Shown here: positions 43,374 through 53,419 of the stretch, in pieces
How positions within the stretch are numbered: position 1 is the first letter of the stretch
Layout: each line of letters opens with the position of its first letter
Program-made: the position numbers and the translations under genes
Origin: Candidatus Thalassolituus haligoni
GTDB lineage: Bacteria > Pseudomonadota > Gammaproteobacteria > Pseudomonadales > Oceanobacteraceae
Reading direction: 5' to 3'
DNA: 64,000 nucleotides
Assembly (NCBI RefSeq): GCF_041222825.1
Contig: NZ_CP139482.1
Coordinates: forward strand, 589,001-653,000
The notes under the pieces: model-generated
Seen by the model: only the letters and a program-made list of their open reading frames with translations
What the model was told of the DNA's origin: nothing
Databases searched by the model: none

Positions 43374-44216
43374 ATGGCAACAATAGTAAGTGGTTTGCTG
43401 GTGCCGCATGACCCAGTGATGTTTGTGGCACCGGATGCACCGGCCAAAGAAATCGCTGACAAGGCTTGGGCGGCCTTTGATACCTGTGCCGAACGTCTGG
43501 CCGAGCAGGATGTAGACACCGTGATTATTGTCGGTAACGACCATTACATGCTGTTTGGCACCACCTGTTTACCGCAGTTTTGTATTGCGACCGGGGATGT
43601 CGATGGCCCGCTGGATCAGCTGCCGGGTTTGAAGCGTCAACCGGTGCCTAATCACGAAGCGCTGGCGACGCATATCGCTGCTCATGGTCATGCCAACGGC
43701 TTTGACTGGGCGGTGGCGCGGTCGTTTTCGACCGATCATTCGTTTTCGATTCCGTTTCAGAAAATCGTCCAGCGGGCGGCGGAGATCCGGGGTAAGCCAA
43801 TCCAGGCCATTCCTGTGTATCTGGCCAGTGCCGTTGATCCGTTTCTGACCATGCAGCGTGCCCAACAGCTGGGTCAGCAAATAGCTGCTGCGGTTGAAGC
43901 CTTTGACGGTGACGAGCGGGTCGCGGTGATTGGCAGTGGTGGCATTAGCCATTGGGTCGGCACCAAAGAGTCTGGCCGGGTGAATGAAACCTTCGATCAC
44001 ATGGTTCTGGATCACTGCTGTTCACTCAATATCAACGCCATCATGGCCTTGAGTGACGAGCACATTCTGGAGCATGGCGGCAACGGTGCGATGGAACTGC
44101 GCAACTTTGTCTGCGCCATGGCAGCGGTGAATGCCGATAGCACCAGCCTGATTGAATACCAACCAGTCCCTGAGTGGGTCACCGGGTTGGGCTTTATTGA
44201 ATTGAAAAAGCACTGA
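43374..44216 (+). CDS. Class III extradiol dioxygenase catalytic subunit (LigB-like)
   Basis: 280 residues. Candidate iron ligands and acid/base residues are the His in LLVPHDPVMF, the His in IVGNDHYMLFG, the His in FSTDHSFSIPF and the GSGGISHWVG segment, all usual for LigB/MhpB/CarBb relatives. It performs meta-cleavage of a catechol-type diol made by the dioxygenase and dehydrogenase of this operon. The window thus holds two unrelated ring-cleavage enzyme types, VOC and class III. Confidence 0.87.
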   Translation: MATIVSGLLVPHDPVMFVAPDAPAKEIADKAWAAFDTCAERLAEQDVDTVIIVGNDHYMLFGTTCLPQFCIATGDVDGPLDQLPGLKRQPVPNHEALATHIAAHGHANGFDWAVARSFSTDHSFSIPFQKIVQRAAEIRGKPIQAIPVYLASAVDPFLTMQRAQQLGQQIAAAVEAFDGDERVAVIGSGGISHWVGTKESGRVNETFDHMVLDHCCSLNINAIMALSDEHILEHGGNGAMELRNFVCAMAAVNADSTSLIEYQPVPEWVTGLGFIELKKH

Positions 44217-44235
44217 ACCAAACAGCGGATATCGT

Positions 44236-44583
44236 ATGAAACAGATTTTTCTTTGCCAGGTCGGTGAGCTGCCCGACAACGCAGTCCGCAAGGTCGATAA
44301 CGCGGAACACGGCGATATCGCCGTGTACAACCTCGGCGGCCAGTTTTACGCCACGGCGGACTTATGCAGCCATGCTACGGCGTCGCTGGCGGCAGGCGAT
44401 ATTGAAGATGACCTGATTGTGTGCCCGGTGCACTGGGGCACGTTCCATATTCCGACTGGCGAGGCTCGCGGGTTTCCTTGCGAAATCAACATCAAAACCT
44501 ATCCGGTCAAACAGGAGGGCGATGCCTTGTACGCCCTTATTGAAACAACTGAACAGCAACCTGACGTAATAGCGAAAGGCTGA
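44236..44583 (+). CDS. Rieske-type ferredoxin of the ring hydroxylase
   Basis: 115 residues. The Rieske motif is CSH followed by CPVH after 17 residues, in the context LCSHATASLAAGD and IVCPVHWGTFHI. It carries electrons from the reductase (53420) to the oxygenase encoded directly downstream. Together with a reductase that contains its own 2Fe-2S domain this gives a three-component, naphthalene-dioxygenase-type (class III) chain. Confidence 0.9.
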   Translation: MKQIFLCQVGELPDNAVRKVDNAEHGDIAVYNLGGQFYATADLCSHATASLAAGDIEDDLIVCPVHWGTFHIPTGEARGFPCEINIKTYPVKQEGDALYALIETTEQQPDVIAKG

Positions 44584-44595
44584 GAGGTTACCGAT

Positions 44596-45978
44596 ATGAC
44601 TACAATGATAAAAACCGTCGACGTTACCACAGCACTGAGTGATGTGGATCGTTTCTGCGACATCCCCAATGCCCGTATTTCCGGTGAAATCTTTCACCGA
44701 CAGGATATTTACGAGCAAGAGTTGGAAAAAGTTTTTGCCCGTTGCTGGTTGTTTGTGGCACACGAATCCCAGTTCAAAAAGGCCGGGGATTATATTGCCA
44801 CCACCATGGGCGAAGATGACGTGATTGTGGTGCGTCAGAAAGACGGCAGCCACCGCGCCTTTATCAACGCTTGCCCGCATCGTGGCAACAAGGTGTGTTT
44901 TTCCGAATCCGGTAATGCGCGCGGTTTTATCTGTAACTATCACGGTTGGTCGTTTGATATTGCCGGTAACCTGATTGGCCAGCATGAATCTGGTATCTAC
45001 GAGAGCAGCAATTTTGATGCCTCGAAATGGGGGCTGCGGGAAGTTGCTCTGATCGACAGCTACAAGGGACTGATCTTTGCCAACTTCGATGCCGACGCAC
45101 CGTCGCTGAAAGAGTATCTCGGCCCGATGGCCTGGTATTTCGACGCCTTGTTCGATAACCAGGAAGGTGGTACTGAATTTGTCGGTGGCTGTATTCGTTC
45201 CACCATGGACTGTAACTGGAAAATTGCCGCCGAAAACTTTGTCGGCGACATTCTGCATGCCGGTTGGACACATGACTCCGCTGCCCGTGCGATGTTGGGT
45301 GGTGCGGTATCCAAGGTGAGCGATTTCGACGAGTCCTATTCCGTTAACTGGCATGGCCATGGTTACGAATTCGCGCTGGATACCGTCGGCAACGTGGCCG
45401 TTTTGGGCGAAAGTGCGCTCAATAAATATCTCCACACCATCAAGCCATCGGTGGCTGAACGCTTGGGTGACTTCCGTTCCAATATGATTGGCTCGGTATC
45501 GTCGGCGACGATTTTCCCCAACTTCTCCTTCCTGCCGGGCCAGAACACCATTCGGGTGTGGCAGCCACGGGGGCCGAACAAGATCGAACTCTATACCTGG
45601 GTGCTGGTGAACAAGTCGGCTCCGGAAGAGATCAAGGAAAAGTGGCGCAAGGGCGCGATGATGACCTTCTCGCCCACCGGCGTGTTTGAAATGGACGATG
45701 GCGAAAACTGGGAATACTGCACCAAAACCGCTCGTGGCAAGGTAACCGCCAAACAGGATCTGTACGTCGGCCTGGGTCAGGATTCGTTGCTGCAAGAAAC
45801 CGATCTGCCTGCCAACGTCTACAGCGGCCAGCTGAATGAAGCCAACTCCCGCGCTTTTTACCAGTTCTGGAGTGATTTGCTGAAAGCACCAAGCTGGAAC
45901 GATGTTCCCAACCGTAATGTCGGTCGTGTCGAAGCCGGAGTCGCGGCTGAGCGCTGCGAACTCAAGGAGGCAAAGTGA
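44596..45978 (+). CDS. Aromatic-ring-hydroxylating dioxygenase, alpha subunit
   Basis: 460 residues. The Rieske motif CPHRGNK...CNYHGWSFD lies at about 95-120. The mononuclear iron site ENFVGDILHAGWTH gives the bridging Asp and two His, as in biphenyl/naphthalene/toluate dioxygenases. It inserts both atoms of O2 to give a cis-dihydrodiol. Beta subunit and dihydrodiol dehydrogenase genes follow. The stop codon overlaps the beta-subunit ATG. Substrate specificity cannot be read, but the ligase and TRAP genes suggest an aromatic acid. Confidence 0.93.
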   Translation: MTTMIKTVDVTTALSDVDRFCDIPNARISGEIFHRQDIYEQELEKVFARCWLFVAHESQFKKAGDYIATTMGEDDVIVVRQKDGSHRAFINACPHRGNKVCFSESGNARGFICNYHGWSFDIAGNLIGQHESGIYESSNFDASKWGLREVALIDSYKGLIFANFDADAPSLKEYLGPMAWYFDALFDNQEGGTEFVGGCIRSTMDCNWKIAAENFVGDILHAGWTHDSAARAMLGGAVSKVSDFDESYSVNWHGHGYEFALDTVGNVAVLGESALNKYLHTIKPSVAERLGDFRSNMIGSVSSATIFPNFSFLPGQNTIRVWQPRGPNKIELYTWVLVNKSAPEEIKEKWRKGAMMTFSPTGVFEMDDGENWEYCTKTARGKVTAKQDLYVGLGQDSLLQETDLPANVYSGQLNEANSRAFYQFWSDLLKAPSWNDVPNRNVGRVEAGVAAERCELKEAK

Positions 45979-46517
45979 TGTTTTATCAAAGTGAGGATTT
46001 TACCCCGGTATCTCCAGACGAATTCCATAACATCAGCATGCTGCTGGCGCGTGAATACCGCCTGCTGGATGAAGAACGCTTTGACGACTGGCTGGCCATG
46101 TTGCACCCGGAAATCCATTACTGGATGCCGGGCATGGAAAACCGCCGTCGTGAAAATCCACTGGAACACGGTTTCTTTGATTCCCAGCATATGGCGCTAT
46201 TTGACGATGCCATGCGCGACCTTAAACGTCGTGTTGCCCGTTTTCAGCAGCCGTCGGCCTGGGCCGAAAACCCGGCCACCCGTAACGTGCATATCGTTGC
46301 CGGAATCGAAGCCTTTCGTGGCGCAATGGCCGGGGAGTACGTGGTCTATTCCACCTTCCAGAGCATTCGCTCCCGTGGTCTGGACGAAGAGTATGTGTTC
46401 AGCGGCCGCCGTTACGATACCTGGGCCGATGTGGACGGTCAGCTGAAGCTGAAAAAGCGTCTGATTCTGATGCCGAACGCGACGCTGAACTGCAAAAACA
46501 TCAATACCTTTATCTAG
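45978..46517 (+). CDS. Aromatic-ring-hydroxylating dioxygenase, beta subunit
   Basis: About 179 residues of the SnoaL-like fold: LLAREYRLLDEERFDDWLAMLHPEIHYWMPG, RNVHIVAGIEAF, YVVYSTFQSIRSRG, FSGRRYDTW, KKRLILMPNATLNCKNINTFI. It is the structural subunit of an alpha3beta3 enzyme. The ATG at 45978 has AAGGAGG upstream and overlaps the alpha stop by one base. Confidence 0.9.
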   Translation: MFYQSEDFTPVSPDEFHNISMLLAREYRLLDEERFDDWLAMLHPEIHYWMPGMENRRRENPLEHGFFDSQHMALFDDAMRDLKRRVARFQQPSAWAENPATRNVHIVAGIEAFRGAMAGEYVVYSTFQSIRSRGLDEEYVFSGRRYDTWADVDGQLKLKKRLILMPNATLNCKNINTFI

Positions 46518-46531
46518 TCTGGGAAGTAGCG

Positions 46532-47314
46532 ATGAAACTCATGCAGTCGAAAGTAGTACTGGTGACGGGCGGAGCCGACGGCATTGGTCGTGGTGTTGTT
46601 GAATACATGCTGGAGCAGGGTGCCAGTGTGGCAGTGATGGATATCAACGCCGACAAGCTGGCAACGCTGCAAGCGGAGGTGTCGCCCGACATTCTCACGC
46701 TGCAAGGGGATGTGGCTTCGTTGGCCGATAATCAGGCGCTGGTGCGTCTGGCGGTCGAGCGGTTTGGCAAGATCGACAGTTTTATCGGCAACGCCGCACT
46801 GTTTGATTATTTCACGCCGTTACACAAGCTCGATGACACGACCCTGAGTGATACCTTCGACCGCATTTTCCGGGTCAATGTGCTGGGCTACATCAATGGC
46901 GTCAAGGCCGCTGCCCCGGAGTTAAAGAAAACCCGTGGATCGGTGGTGCTGACGGTATCCAACTCCGGTTTTTATCCGGGTGGTGGTGGCGTACTGTACG
47001 TCGCCAGCAAGCATGCGGTGGTGGGTATTATCAAGCAATTGGGACATGAATTGGCCCCGGATATCCGTGTTAACGGTGTGTCACCGGGCGCAACAGATAC
47101 CAGTCTGGCTTCGGTCGAAGGGGTCTCCGATCGGGCACAGCCATTAAACAGCATCAAGGGGTTTCAGGAGGCTGCAGCCAATGCCGTGCCACTCAAGCGG
47201 ATTGCAGCCCCCAAAGACCATGCTCACCTGTATCTGGTAATGGCCAGCAATGAGCTGTCACCGTTTACAACCGGTAACATCATTCACAGTGATGGCGGCT
47301 GGGCCGTTAAATAA
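46532..47314 (+). CDS. cis-Dihydrodiol dehydrogenase (SDR family, BphB/HcaB-like)
   Basis: 260 residues. NAD-binding VTGGADGIGRG, catalytic SNSGFYPGG and YVASKHA (Tyr-x3-Lys), C-terminal FTTGNIIHSDGGWAVK. It rearomatises the dihydrodiol to a catechol. Position right after the dioxygenase genes supports this over a general SDR role. Confidence 0.88.
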   Translation: MKLMQSKVVLVTGGADGIGRGVVEYMLEQGASVAVMDINADKLATLQAEVSPDILTLQGDVASLADNQALVRLAVERFGKIDSFIGNAALFDYFTPLHKLDDTTLSDTFDRIFRVNVLGYINGVKAAAPELKKTRGSVVLTVSNSGFYPGGGGVLYVASKHAVVGIIKQLGHELAPDIRVNGVSPGATDTSLASVEGVSDRAQPLNSIKGFQEAAANAVPLKRIAAPKDHAHLYLVMASNELSPFTTGNIIHSDGGWAVK

Positions 47315-47352
47315 CAATCTCCAAATAACAATAAAGTGACAAGGGTAGCGCT

Positions 47353-48300
47353 ATGAATCTGTTTGATAACGAATCCACCGGGCTGCGACTGCCATTAATT
47401 GTCGCGCCGATGTTTCTGGTGTCGTCGCCAGAATTGGTAATAGCGGCTTCGCAGAACGGCGTTGTTGGCAGCTTGCCAGCCGCTAACGCCCGTACCGTTG
47501 AGGCGCTTGATGCCTGGATGGGTCAAATTCACGAACAGCTTAGCCCGCGTCAGTTGCCCTGGCTGTTTAACATGATTGTGCACAAGACCTACGACCGTTT
47601 TGAGGCCGAGGTGGAGCTGGTCAAACGTTATCAGCCTGCCATTGTTTCGACGGCGCTGGGGTCTCCGGCACGGATTCTGGATACGGTGAAATCCTACGGC
47701 GGCAAGGTGATTGCCGACGTGATTACCCCGGCCATGGCGCGCAAGGCTGCTGCCGCAGGGGTGGATGCTTTGATCCTGGTGACCAATGGCGCGGGTGGCC
47801 ACACCGGTACCTATAACCCGTTAGCCTTTATTGCCGAAGTGCGTCAGTTCTGGGATGGCCCGCTGGGCATAGCCGGTTGTATCTCCAGCGGTCGCGACTT
47901 GCTGGCCATGCGGGTAGCAGGTGCTGATTTTGTTTTGTCCGGTACTCGCTTTATTGGTGCCCGCGAAAGTCTGGTGGCAGAAGGCTACCGCGACATGCTG
48001 GTAGCGGCGGTGATGGATGACGTCATCGAAACCAAAGCCGTCAGTGGCGTCAAGGCCAACTGGATGCGCCAGAGCCTGGAACAAGCGGGTATTGATCCGG
48101 CGTCTGAAAACAAGGCCGGTATTGATTTCTCCGGCAATATTTCCACTGCCAATAAAGCCTGGAAAGACGTCTGGTCGGCTGGCCATGGGGTCGGGAATAT
48201 CCGCGCCAAAGAAACCACCGCCGAGATTGTGAATAGCCTGGTGGCCGAGTTTGATACCGCCGTAGCAGAAACTCGCCAGTTACTGGCGTCGTTTTCCTGA
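47353..48300 (+). CDS. FMN-dependent nitronate monooxygenase-like oxidoreductase
   Basis: 315 residues, TIM barrel of the NMO/2-nitropropane dioxygenase family: LPLIVAPMFLVSSPELVIAASQNGVVGSLPAANARTVE, VTNGAGGHTGTYNPLAF and DFVLSGTRFIGARES. Such genes recur in aromatic and steroid loci without a settled role, perhaps as enoyl/dienoyl reductases or protective enzymes. The leader carries AACAATAA (47327). It is in line with the operon but follows a 38-bp gap. Confidence 0.82.
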   Translation: MNLFDNESTGLRLPLIVAPMFLVSSPELVIAASQNGVVGSLPAANARTVEALDAWMGQIHEQLSPRQLPWLFNMIVHKTYDRFEAEVELVKRYQPAIVSTALGSPARILDTVKSYGGKVIADVITPAMARKAAAAGVDALILVTNGAGGHTGTYNPLAFIAEVRQFWDGPLGIAGCISSGRDLLAMRVAGADFVLSGTRFIGARESLVAEGYRDMLVAAVMDDVIETKAVSGVKANWMRQSLEQAGIDPASENKAGIDFSGNISTANKAWKDVWSAGHGVGNIRAKETTAEIVNSLVAEFDTAVAETRQLLASFS

Positions 48301-48319
48301 ATCATCCTGGAGAAATAGT

Positions 48320-49096
48320 GTGTCTTTGGATCTGAAAGCAATTGCGGATGAGCTGCTGACGGCTCGTCTTGACTGTCAGCCTGTGGCTCCGATTACAGCC
48401 CGTTATCACGGCCTCAGCGTTGAAGATGCCTACGCCATCCAGACCCTGATCAGTGAACAACGGCTGCTTCGGGGTGAACGGATCGTGGGTTACAAGGTTG
48501 GCCTGACGTCGGTCGCAGTGCAGCAACAACTGGGGGTCAGTGAACCGGACTTCGGTCTGGTGTTTGCCAGTATGGAAGTCCGTAAGGATCAGCCGCTGGA
48601 TAGCTCCCGCTTGATCGCGGCCAAAGCCGAAGGTGAAATCGGTTTTGTTTTTAATCGCGATATAGAACATACCGATATCACCCTCACTGAATTGAAATCC
48701 GCCATTGATTATTTCTTTCCGGTTGTGGAAGTCGTGGATTCGGCGATTGCCGACTGGAAAATTACCCTGATCGATACGGTTGCCGATAACGCCTCATCCG
48801 GTTTGTATATTCCTGGCGATAGCCGATATTCACCCGATGGCGTTGATTTTGCCGAGCTGGAAATCGTTATTCGGGGTGAGGGCGTCAATGTTGCTGGACG
48901 GGGGGCCGCTTGTCTGGGGAATCCGCTTTACGCTACCCAGTGGCTGGTACGCAAAATGGTATCCCTGGGACGGCCGATTCGTCGGGGCCAGTTGGTATTG
49001 TCAGGGGCATTGGCTCCGATGGTACCGGTGGTTGCCGGACAAACCCTGCAGTTTGATTTCAAGGGGCTGGAGTCCATTGCAGTGACGGCGATCTAA
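48320..49096 (+). CDS. 2-keto-4-pentenoate hydratase (MhpD/XylJ-like)
   Basis: 258 residues. IVGYKVGLTSVAVQQQLGVSEPDFG, the metal-binding AKAEGEIGFVFNRDI, VVEVVDSAIADWKITLIDTVADNASSG and GNPLYATQWLVRKM are characteristic. It hydrates the dienoate released by the C-C hydrolase to 4-hydroxy-2-oxovalerate, the substrate of the aldolase at 52234. The start is GTG with GGAG upstream. Confidence 0.88.
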   Translation: MSLDLKAIADELLTARLDCQPVAPITARYHGLSVEDAYAIQTLISEQRLLRGERIVGYKVGLTSVAVQQQLGVSEPDFGLVFASMEVRKDQPLDSSRLIAAKAEGEIGFVFNRDIEHTDITLTELKSAIDYFFPVVEVVDSAIADWKITLIDTVADNASSGLYIPGDSRYSPDGVDFAELEIVIRGEGVNVAGRGAACLGNPLYATQWLVRKMVSLGRPIRRGQLVLSGALAPMVPVVAGQTLQFDFKGLESIAVTAI

Positions 49097-49407
49097 GCCA
49101 TCACGCTTTGGTGGTGATGTTTATAAATGTAGCGCAGGCGAAGATAACAATAACGAGCTGTTTGCAATAATAAATAGCCGATATATAAACCGGATGATTG
49201 GCAGTCAATAATAATCCGGTAAAACAGCAACATCGGATCAGGGATAAGCCTCCGATATCCAACCAGTTATGGTGGTCGGGGAGCGTTTGCCTGTTGGGCA
49301 TATTCAGAAGCGACGGCGTTTGTAATGACAGTGATTAATAATCAAACGCCCGATATATTTCCGGCTGCCCTCCTGTTGTCCGCATATAACAATAAATGAG
49401 GTGTTTT
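49097..49407. other. Intergenic region before the CoA ligase gene
   Basis: A weak CATCAC...GTGATG hairpin with a short T-run (49099-49121) may end the upstream operon. The rest is AT-rich without a gene. It ends in ATAACAATAAATGAGG, the CoA-ligase leader. A new promoter here is probable but not recognisable. Confidence 0.45.
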
Positions 49408-51279
49408 ATGGGTACTCAATCCGTGTTTGAACAACTGCCAACACCGTTGGCATCGGTCAGCACTGATGACCAGGGTGTCATTATCATGGAATCGGATATG
49501 GCGCTGTTGCCATATGCGCGTTGTGTCGGTGACTGGCTGGAAAAATGGGCGCAACAGACCCCGGATGCGATTCTGGTTGGTGAGCCTCTGCGGTTGGCGA
49601 ATCCAGAGGCTGAAGGGTGGCGAACCCTGACCTATCAGGCCTTTCGTGATCAGGTACGGCAGCTGGCCCAAGGGATGCTGACGCTGGGCTTGTCGCCACA
49701 GCGACCGGTATTAATTCTGTCGGGCAACTCGATTGACCATGCCCTGATCAAGATGGCAGCCATGCATGTCGGTGTGCCGGTTACTTCCTTATCGGTCGCC
49801 TATTCGATGTTTGCGGGCAAATACGACCGCTTGGTCGCCGCCGTTGAGCGTTTGACGCCAGGACTGATTTTCGCAGAGCAGGGGCAGACATTTGCCCAAC
49901 CGCTGGCGTCTTTGAAGGGGGATCATCAAGTGGTGGTGTCATCCGGTCTTGAGGCGCTGGCAGACGTGCAACAACCCGTGATGTTGCTGGCCACACTGGC
50001 AGATGCCCAGGTAACCGCGCTGGTCGATGAGCGCTTTGCTGAGATTAACCCTGAAACGCCAGCCAAATACATGCTGACCTCAGGCTCCACCGGACACCCC
50101 AAAATCGTTGTGGTGACCCAGCGCATGATGTGCTCCAACCAGCAGATGATTGCCCAGTGTTATCCCTTTGTTGAAGCCACGCCGCCGGTCGTACTCGACT
50201 GGCTACCCTGGAGTCATACCTTCGGCACCAATCACAATTTTAATCTGGTCTTGCGTAATGGCGGCTCACTCTACATTGATGACGGCCGCCCGATGCCCGG
50301 CATGGTGGAAAAAACCGTCGCCAATATTCGCGAGATCAAACCCACGCTGTTTTTTAACGTCCCCAAAGGCTACGAAGCGCTGCTGCCGATGTTGCAGCAG
50401 GACAAGTCCCTGGCAAGCGCCTTTTTTGAAAACCTGCAACTGGTGTTTTATGCCGCCGCGTCCTTGTCTGAACCGGTTTGGAAGGCCCTGAAAGCATTGG
50501 CTGCGGAACAGGGCAAGGATCCTCTGTTTTCAACCGAGTGGGGTTCGACAGAGACGGCCCCGGCCAATACCAATGTCAATTGGCGCCTCGATAAGGCGGG
50601 TAATATTGGTATACCCATGCCCGGTGTGGCGCTTAAGTTTGTTCCCAACGGCAGCAAGTTGGAGCTGCGGGTCAAAGGCCCGAATGTATTCAAGGAATAT
50701 TTGCACGACCGTGAGAAGACGATTGACAGTTTCGATCGGGATGGCTTCTACAAAATTGGTGATGCCGGTCGCCTGGCTGACCCGACCAACCCGTCGGCGG
50801 GTGTGCTGTTCGACGGTCGGGTGTCGGAAGATTTTAAATTATCCACCGGCACTTGGGTGTGCGTCGCAACCATGCGCAAACGCGTGGTGGAAGCCTTTGA
50901 CGGACTGGTGTCGGATGCCCTGATTACTGGTCACGATCAGGATTATATCGGCCTGGTGGTTTTTCCGAGTCCGGGTATTTACCAACTCGGTGGAGATAGC
51001 AGTGGGCAGATGGCAGCGGCGGACTTGCTGGCCAATCCATCCTTGCAGCAAGCCTTTGTTGCAGCCCTGGATGTTGTGAATGCCCAGGCCAAGGGCTCAT
51101 CCCAGCGTATTGCCAAAGTCGTGTTGGCCGATCAGGCACCTTCGCTTGATCTGGGTGAAGTCACCGACAAAGGTAATCTGAATCAGCGCAAGTTACTGGA
51201 CACCCGTAAGGATCTGATCGCCAGCCTGTATGCAGACAACCATTCCCCTCTTAACGCCGGTGCGATGATAGCCATCTAA
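49408..51279 (+). CDS. Feruloyl-CoA synthase-like acyl/aryl-CoA ligase
   Basis: About 623 residues of the AMP-binding superfamily: WAQQTPDAILVGEPL, VLILSGNSIDHALIKMAAMHVGVPVTSLSVAYS, phosphate loop MLTSGSTGHPK, EWGSTETAP, DGFYKIGDAGR and FDGRVSEDFKLSTGTWV. The N-terminal layout and the FDGR-SEDFKL-TGTWV end are typical of feruloyl-CoA synthases. Activation of a phenylpropenoid or aryl acid is implied. GAGG lies 8 bases before the ATG, and AACAATAA at 49388. Confidence 0.85.
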   Translation: MGTQSVFEQLPTPLASVSTDDQGVIIMESDMALLPYARCVGDWLEKWAQQTPDAILVGEPLRLANPEAEGWRTLTYQAFRDQVRQLAQGMLTLGLSPQRPVLILSGNSIDHALIKMAAMHVGVPVTSLSVAYSMFAGKYDRLVAAVERLTPGLIFAEQGQTFAQPLASLKGDHQVVVSSGLEALADVQQPVMLLATLADAQVTALVDERFAEINPETPAKYMLTSGSTGHPKIVVVTQRMMCSNQQMIAQCYPFVEATPPVVLDWLPWSHTFGTNHNFNLVLRNGGSLYIDDGRPMPGMVEKTVANIREIKPTLFFNVPKGYEALLPMLQQDKSLASAFFENLQLVFYAAASLSEPVWKALKALAAEQGKDPLFSTEWGSTETAPANTNVNWRLDKAGNIGIPMPGVALKFVPNGSKLELRVKGPNVFKEYLHDREKTIDSFDRDGFYKIGDAGRLADPTNPSAGVLFDGRVSEDFKLSTGTWVCVATMRKRVVEAFDGLVSDALITGHDQDYIGLVVFPSPGIYQLGGDSSGQMAAADLLANPSLQQAFVAALDVVNAQAKGSSQRIAKVVLADQAPSLDLGEVTDKGNLNQRKLLDTRKDLIASLYADNHSPLNAGAMIAI

Positions 51280-51303
51280 GCACAAGAACCAGAAGGTATT
51301 CAT

Positions 51304-52218
51304 ATGAGTAAAAAACTCAAAGCGGTCATTATTGGCCCAGGTAACATCGGCACCGACCTGCTGATGAAAATGCAACGTTCCGAATGGATTGAACCGGTCT
51401 GGATGGTGGGCATTGACCCGGAATCCGAAGGCCTCAAACGCGCCGCCACGATGGGCATCAAAACCTGCGCCACCGGCGTCGATGGCATACTCGAACAGGT
51501 AATCGCCGACGACATTCGTGTCGCCTTTGACGCCACCTCCGCCTACGTGCATGCGGAAAACTCGCGCAAGCTCAACGCGCTGGGGGTGATCATGATCGAC
51601 CTCACCCCAGCGGCCATTGGCCCGTTCTGCGTGCCGCCGGTGAACCTTGCCGCGCACGCCAAAAACCTCGAAATGAACGTCAACATGGTCACTTGTGGCG
51701 GCCAGGCCACCATCCCCATGGTGGCGGCAGTGTCCCGCGTACAAGCGGTTGACTACGGCGAAATCATCGCCACCGTGTCGTCCAAATCCGTTGGCCCCGG
51801 CACCCGCCAGAACATCGACGAATTCACCCGCACTACCGCCGGTGCAGTGTCCAAAGTCGGCGGTGCCAAACAAGGCAAAGCCATCATCATCATCAACCCG
51901 GCTGAACCGCCACTGATGATGCGCGACACCGTCCACTGCCTCACCGAAAGCGAACCGGATCGTGATGCCATCACCGCATCGGTTCACGCCATGGTTGCTG
52001 ACGTACAAAAATACGTACCCGGTTACCGCCTGGTCAACGGCCCGGTGTTTGACGGCAACCGCGTCTCCATGTTTATGGAAGTGGAAGGCCTGGGCGACTT
52101 CCTGCCCAAATACGCCGGTAACCTCGACATCATGACCGCCGCCGGACTGCGTACCGCCGAAATGTTTGCCGAAGAAGCCGCCAACGGCACCATCACACTG
52201 CCAGCACGTGGCGAATAA
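51304..52218 (+). CDS. mhpF: Acetaldehyde dehydrogenase (acylating)
   Basis: 304 residues. NAD-binding [12 protein letters not shown], catalytic Cys in [27 protein letters not shown] and [21 protein letters not shown]. It converts acetaldehyde from the aldolase to acetyl-CoA through a channel between the two proteins. Codons end mainly in C in this gene and the next, unlike the neighbours. Confidence 0.93.
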   Translation: MSKKLKAVIIGPGNIGTDLLMKMQRSEWIEPVWMVGIDPESEGLKRAATMGIKTCATGVDGILEQVIADDIRVAFDATSAYVHAENSRKLNALGVIMIDLTPAAIGPFCVPPVNLAAHAKNLEMNVNMVTCGGQATIPMVAAVSRVQAVDYGEIIATVSSKSVGPGTRQNIDEFTRTTAGAVSKVGGAKQGKAIIIINPAEPPLMMRDTVHCLTESEPDRDAITASVHAMVADVQKYVPGYRLVNGPVFDGNRVSMFMEVEGLGDFLPKYAGNLDIMTAAGLRTAEMFAEEAANGTITLPARGE

Positions 52219-52233
52219 CAGGGGAGCATGAAC

Positions 52234-53262
52234 ATGAACTTGCAAGGTAAAAGCGTCAAACTCCACGACATGTCCCTGCGCGACGGCATGCACGCCAAAC
52301 GTCACCAGATCAGCGTTGACGACATGGTCGCCATCGCCTGCGCCATGGACGCCGCCGGCATGCCACTGATCGAAGTCACCCACGGCGACGGCCTCGGCGG
52401 TGCCTCGGTGAACTACGGCTTCCCGGCCCACAGCGACGAAGAATACCTCGGTGCCGTGATCCCGAAAATGAAACAGGCGAAAATCTCCGCCCTGCTGCTG
52501 CCCGGCATCGGCACCGTTGACCACCTCAAAATGGCCCGAGAACTGGGCGTCTCCACCATTCGCGTGGCGACCCACTGCACCGAAGCCGACGTCTCCCAGC
52601 AACACATCACCATCGCCCGTGAAATGGACATGGACACCGTCGGCTTCCTGATGATGGCGCACATGGTACCGGCCGAAAAAATCCTCGAACAAGCCCGACT
52701 GATGGTCAGTTACGGAGCCAACTGCATCTACTGCACCGACTCTGCGGGTTACATGCTGCCGGACGAAGTCAGCCAGAAAATCGGCCTGCTGCGGCAAGAA
52801 CTCGACAGCCGCATCGAAATCGGCTTCCACGGCCACCACAACATGGCCATGGGCGTAGCCAACTCCCTCGCCGCCATCGACGCCGGGGCTGCCCGTATCG
52901 ACGGCTCAGTCGCTGGTCTGGGTGCCGGAGCGGGTAACACGCCGCTGGAAGTGCTGTGCGCGGTACTCGACCGCATGGGCTGTCAGACCGGCATCGACCT
53001 GTACCAAATCATGGACGTTGCCGAAGACCTGATCACGCCATTAATGGATCAGATCATCCGCATCGACCGTGATGCCCTGACCCTGGGTTATGCCGGTGTG
53101 TACAGCTCCTTCTTGCTGTTCGCCCAGCGTGCCGAAAAGAAATACGGCGTCAGCGCCCGCGACATCCTGGTGGAACTGGGCAAGCGCGGCACCGTGGGTG
53201 GTCAGGAAGACATGATTGAAGATCTGGCGTTAACCATGGCCAAAGCGAAAGCGAAAGGCTAA
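52234..53262 (+). CDS. mhpE: 4-Hydroxy-2-oxovalerate aldolase
   Basis: 342 residues. [14 protein letters not shown] (metal Asp and catalytic Arg-Asp), [51 protein letters not shown] (metal His pair) and [11 protein letters not shown] are diagnostic. It yields pyruvate and acetaldehyde, the latter passed to MhpF. The ATG at 52234 has GGGGAG at 7 bases. The stop codon lies in a 16-bp tandem duplication. Confidence 0.94.
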   Translation: MNLQGKSVKLHDMSLRDGMHAKRHQISVDDMVAIACAMDAAGMPLIEVTHGDGLGGASVNYGFPAHSDEEYLGAVIPKMKQAKISALLLPGIGTVDHLKMARELGVSTIRVATHCTEADVSQQHITIAREMDMDTVGFLMMAHMVPAEKILEQARLMVSYGANCIYCTDSAGYMLPDEVSQKIGLLRQELDSRIEIGFHGHHNMAMGVANSLAAIDAGAARIDGSVAGLGAGAGNTPLEVLCAVLDRMGCQTGIDLYQIMDVAEDLITPLMDQIIRIDRDALTLGYAGVYSSFLLFAQRAEKKYGVSARDILVELGKRGTVGGQEDMIEDLALTMAKAKAKG

Positions 53263-53279
53263 CAAAGCGAAAGGCTAAC
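53248..53279 (+). repeat. 16-bp tandem duplication over the aldolase stop codon
   Basis: AAAGCGAAAGGCTAAC occurs at 53248-53263 and again at 53264-53279. The first copy carries the TAA stop. It looks like a recent slippage duplication with no effect on the protein. Confidence 0.85.
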
Positions 53280-53360
53280 GCTGGACTGGCTGCCACGCTG
53301 CTGCGGGCAGCCCTTGCGGATTGGCATTCCCGCGTTGAGCGCGGAAACGAGAAAACATTG

Positions 53361-53397
53361 CGTCAGGTGTCTGATCTCCGGCTTCAGACATCTGACG
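53361..53397 (+). other. 14-bp hairpin between the aldolase and reductase genes
   Basis: CGTCAGGTGTCTGA pairs with TCAGACATCTGACG (one G-T pair) around a 9-base loop. There is no T-run. It may separate the mhpFE transcript from the reductase or be a processing site. Confidence 0.5.
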
Positions 53398-53419
53398 AAT
53401 ACATTAAAACAGGTGTTAT

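Noticed and set aside
51193..52839. Long open frame on the minus strand opposite the dehydrogenase and aldolase genes
   Set aside because: Product of C-ending codon bias in mhpF/mhpE; its translation is Val/His/Asp-rich and resembles no protein, while the plus-strand genes have full motifs.
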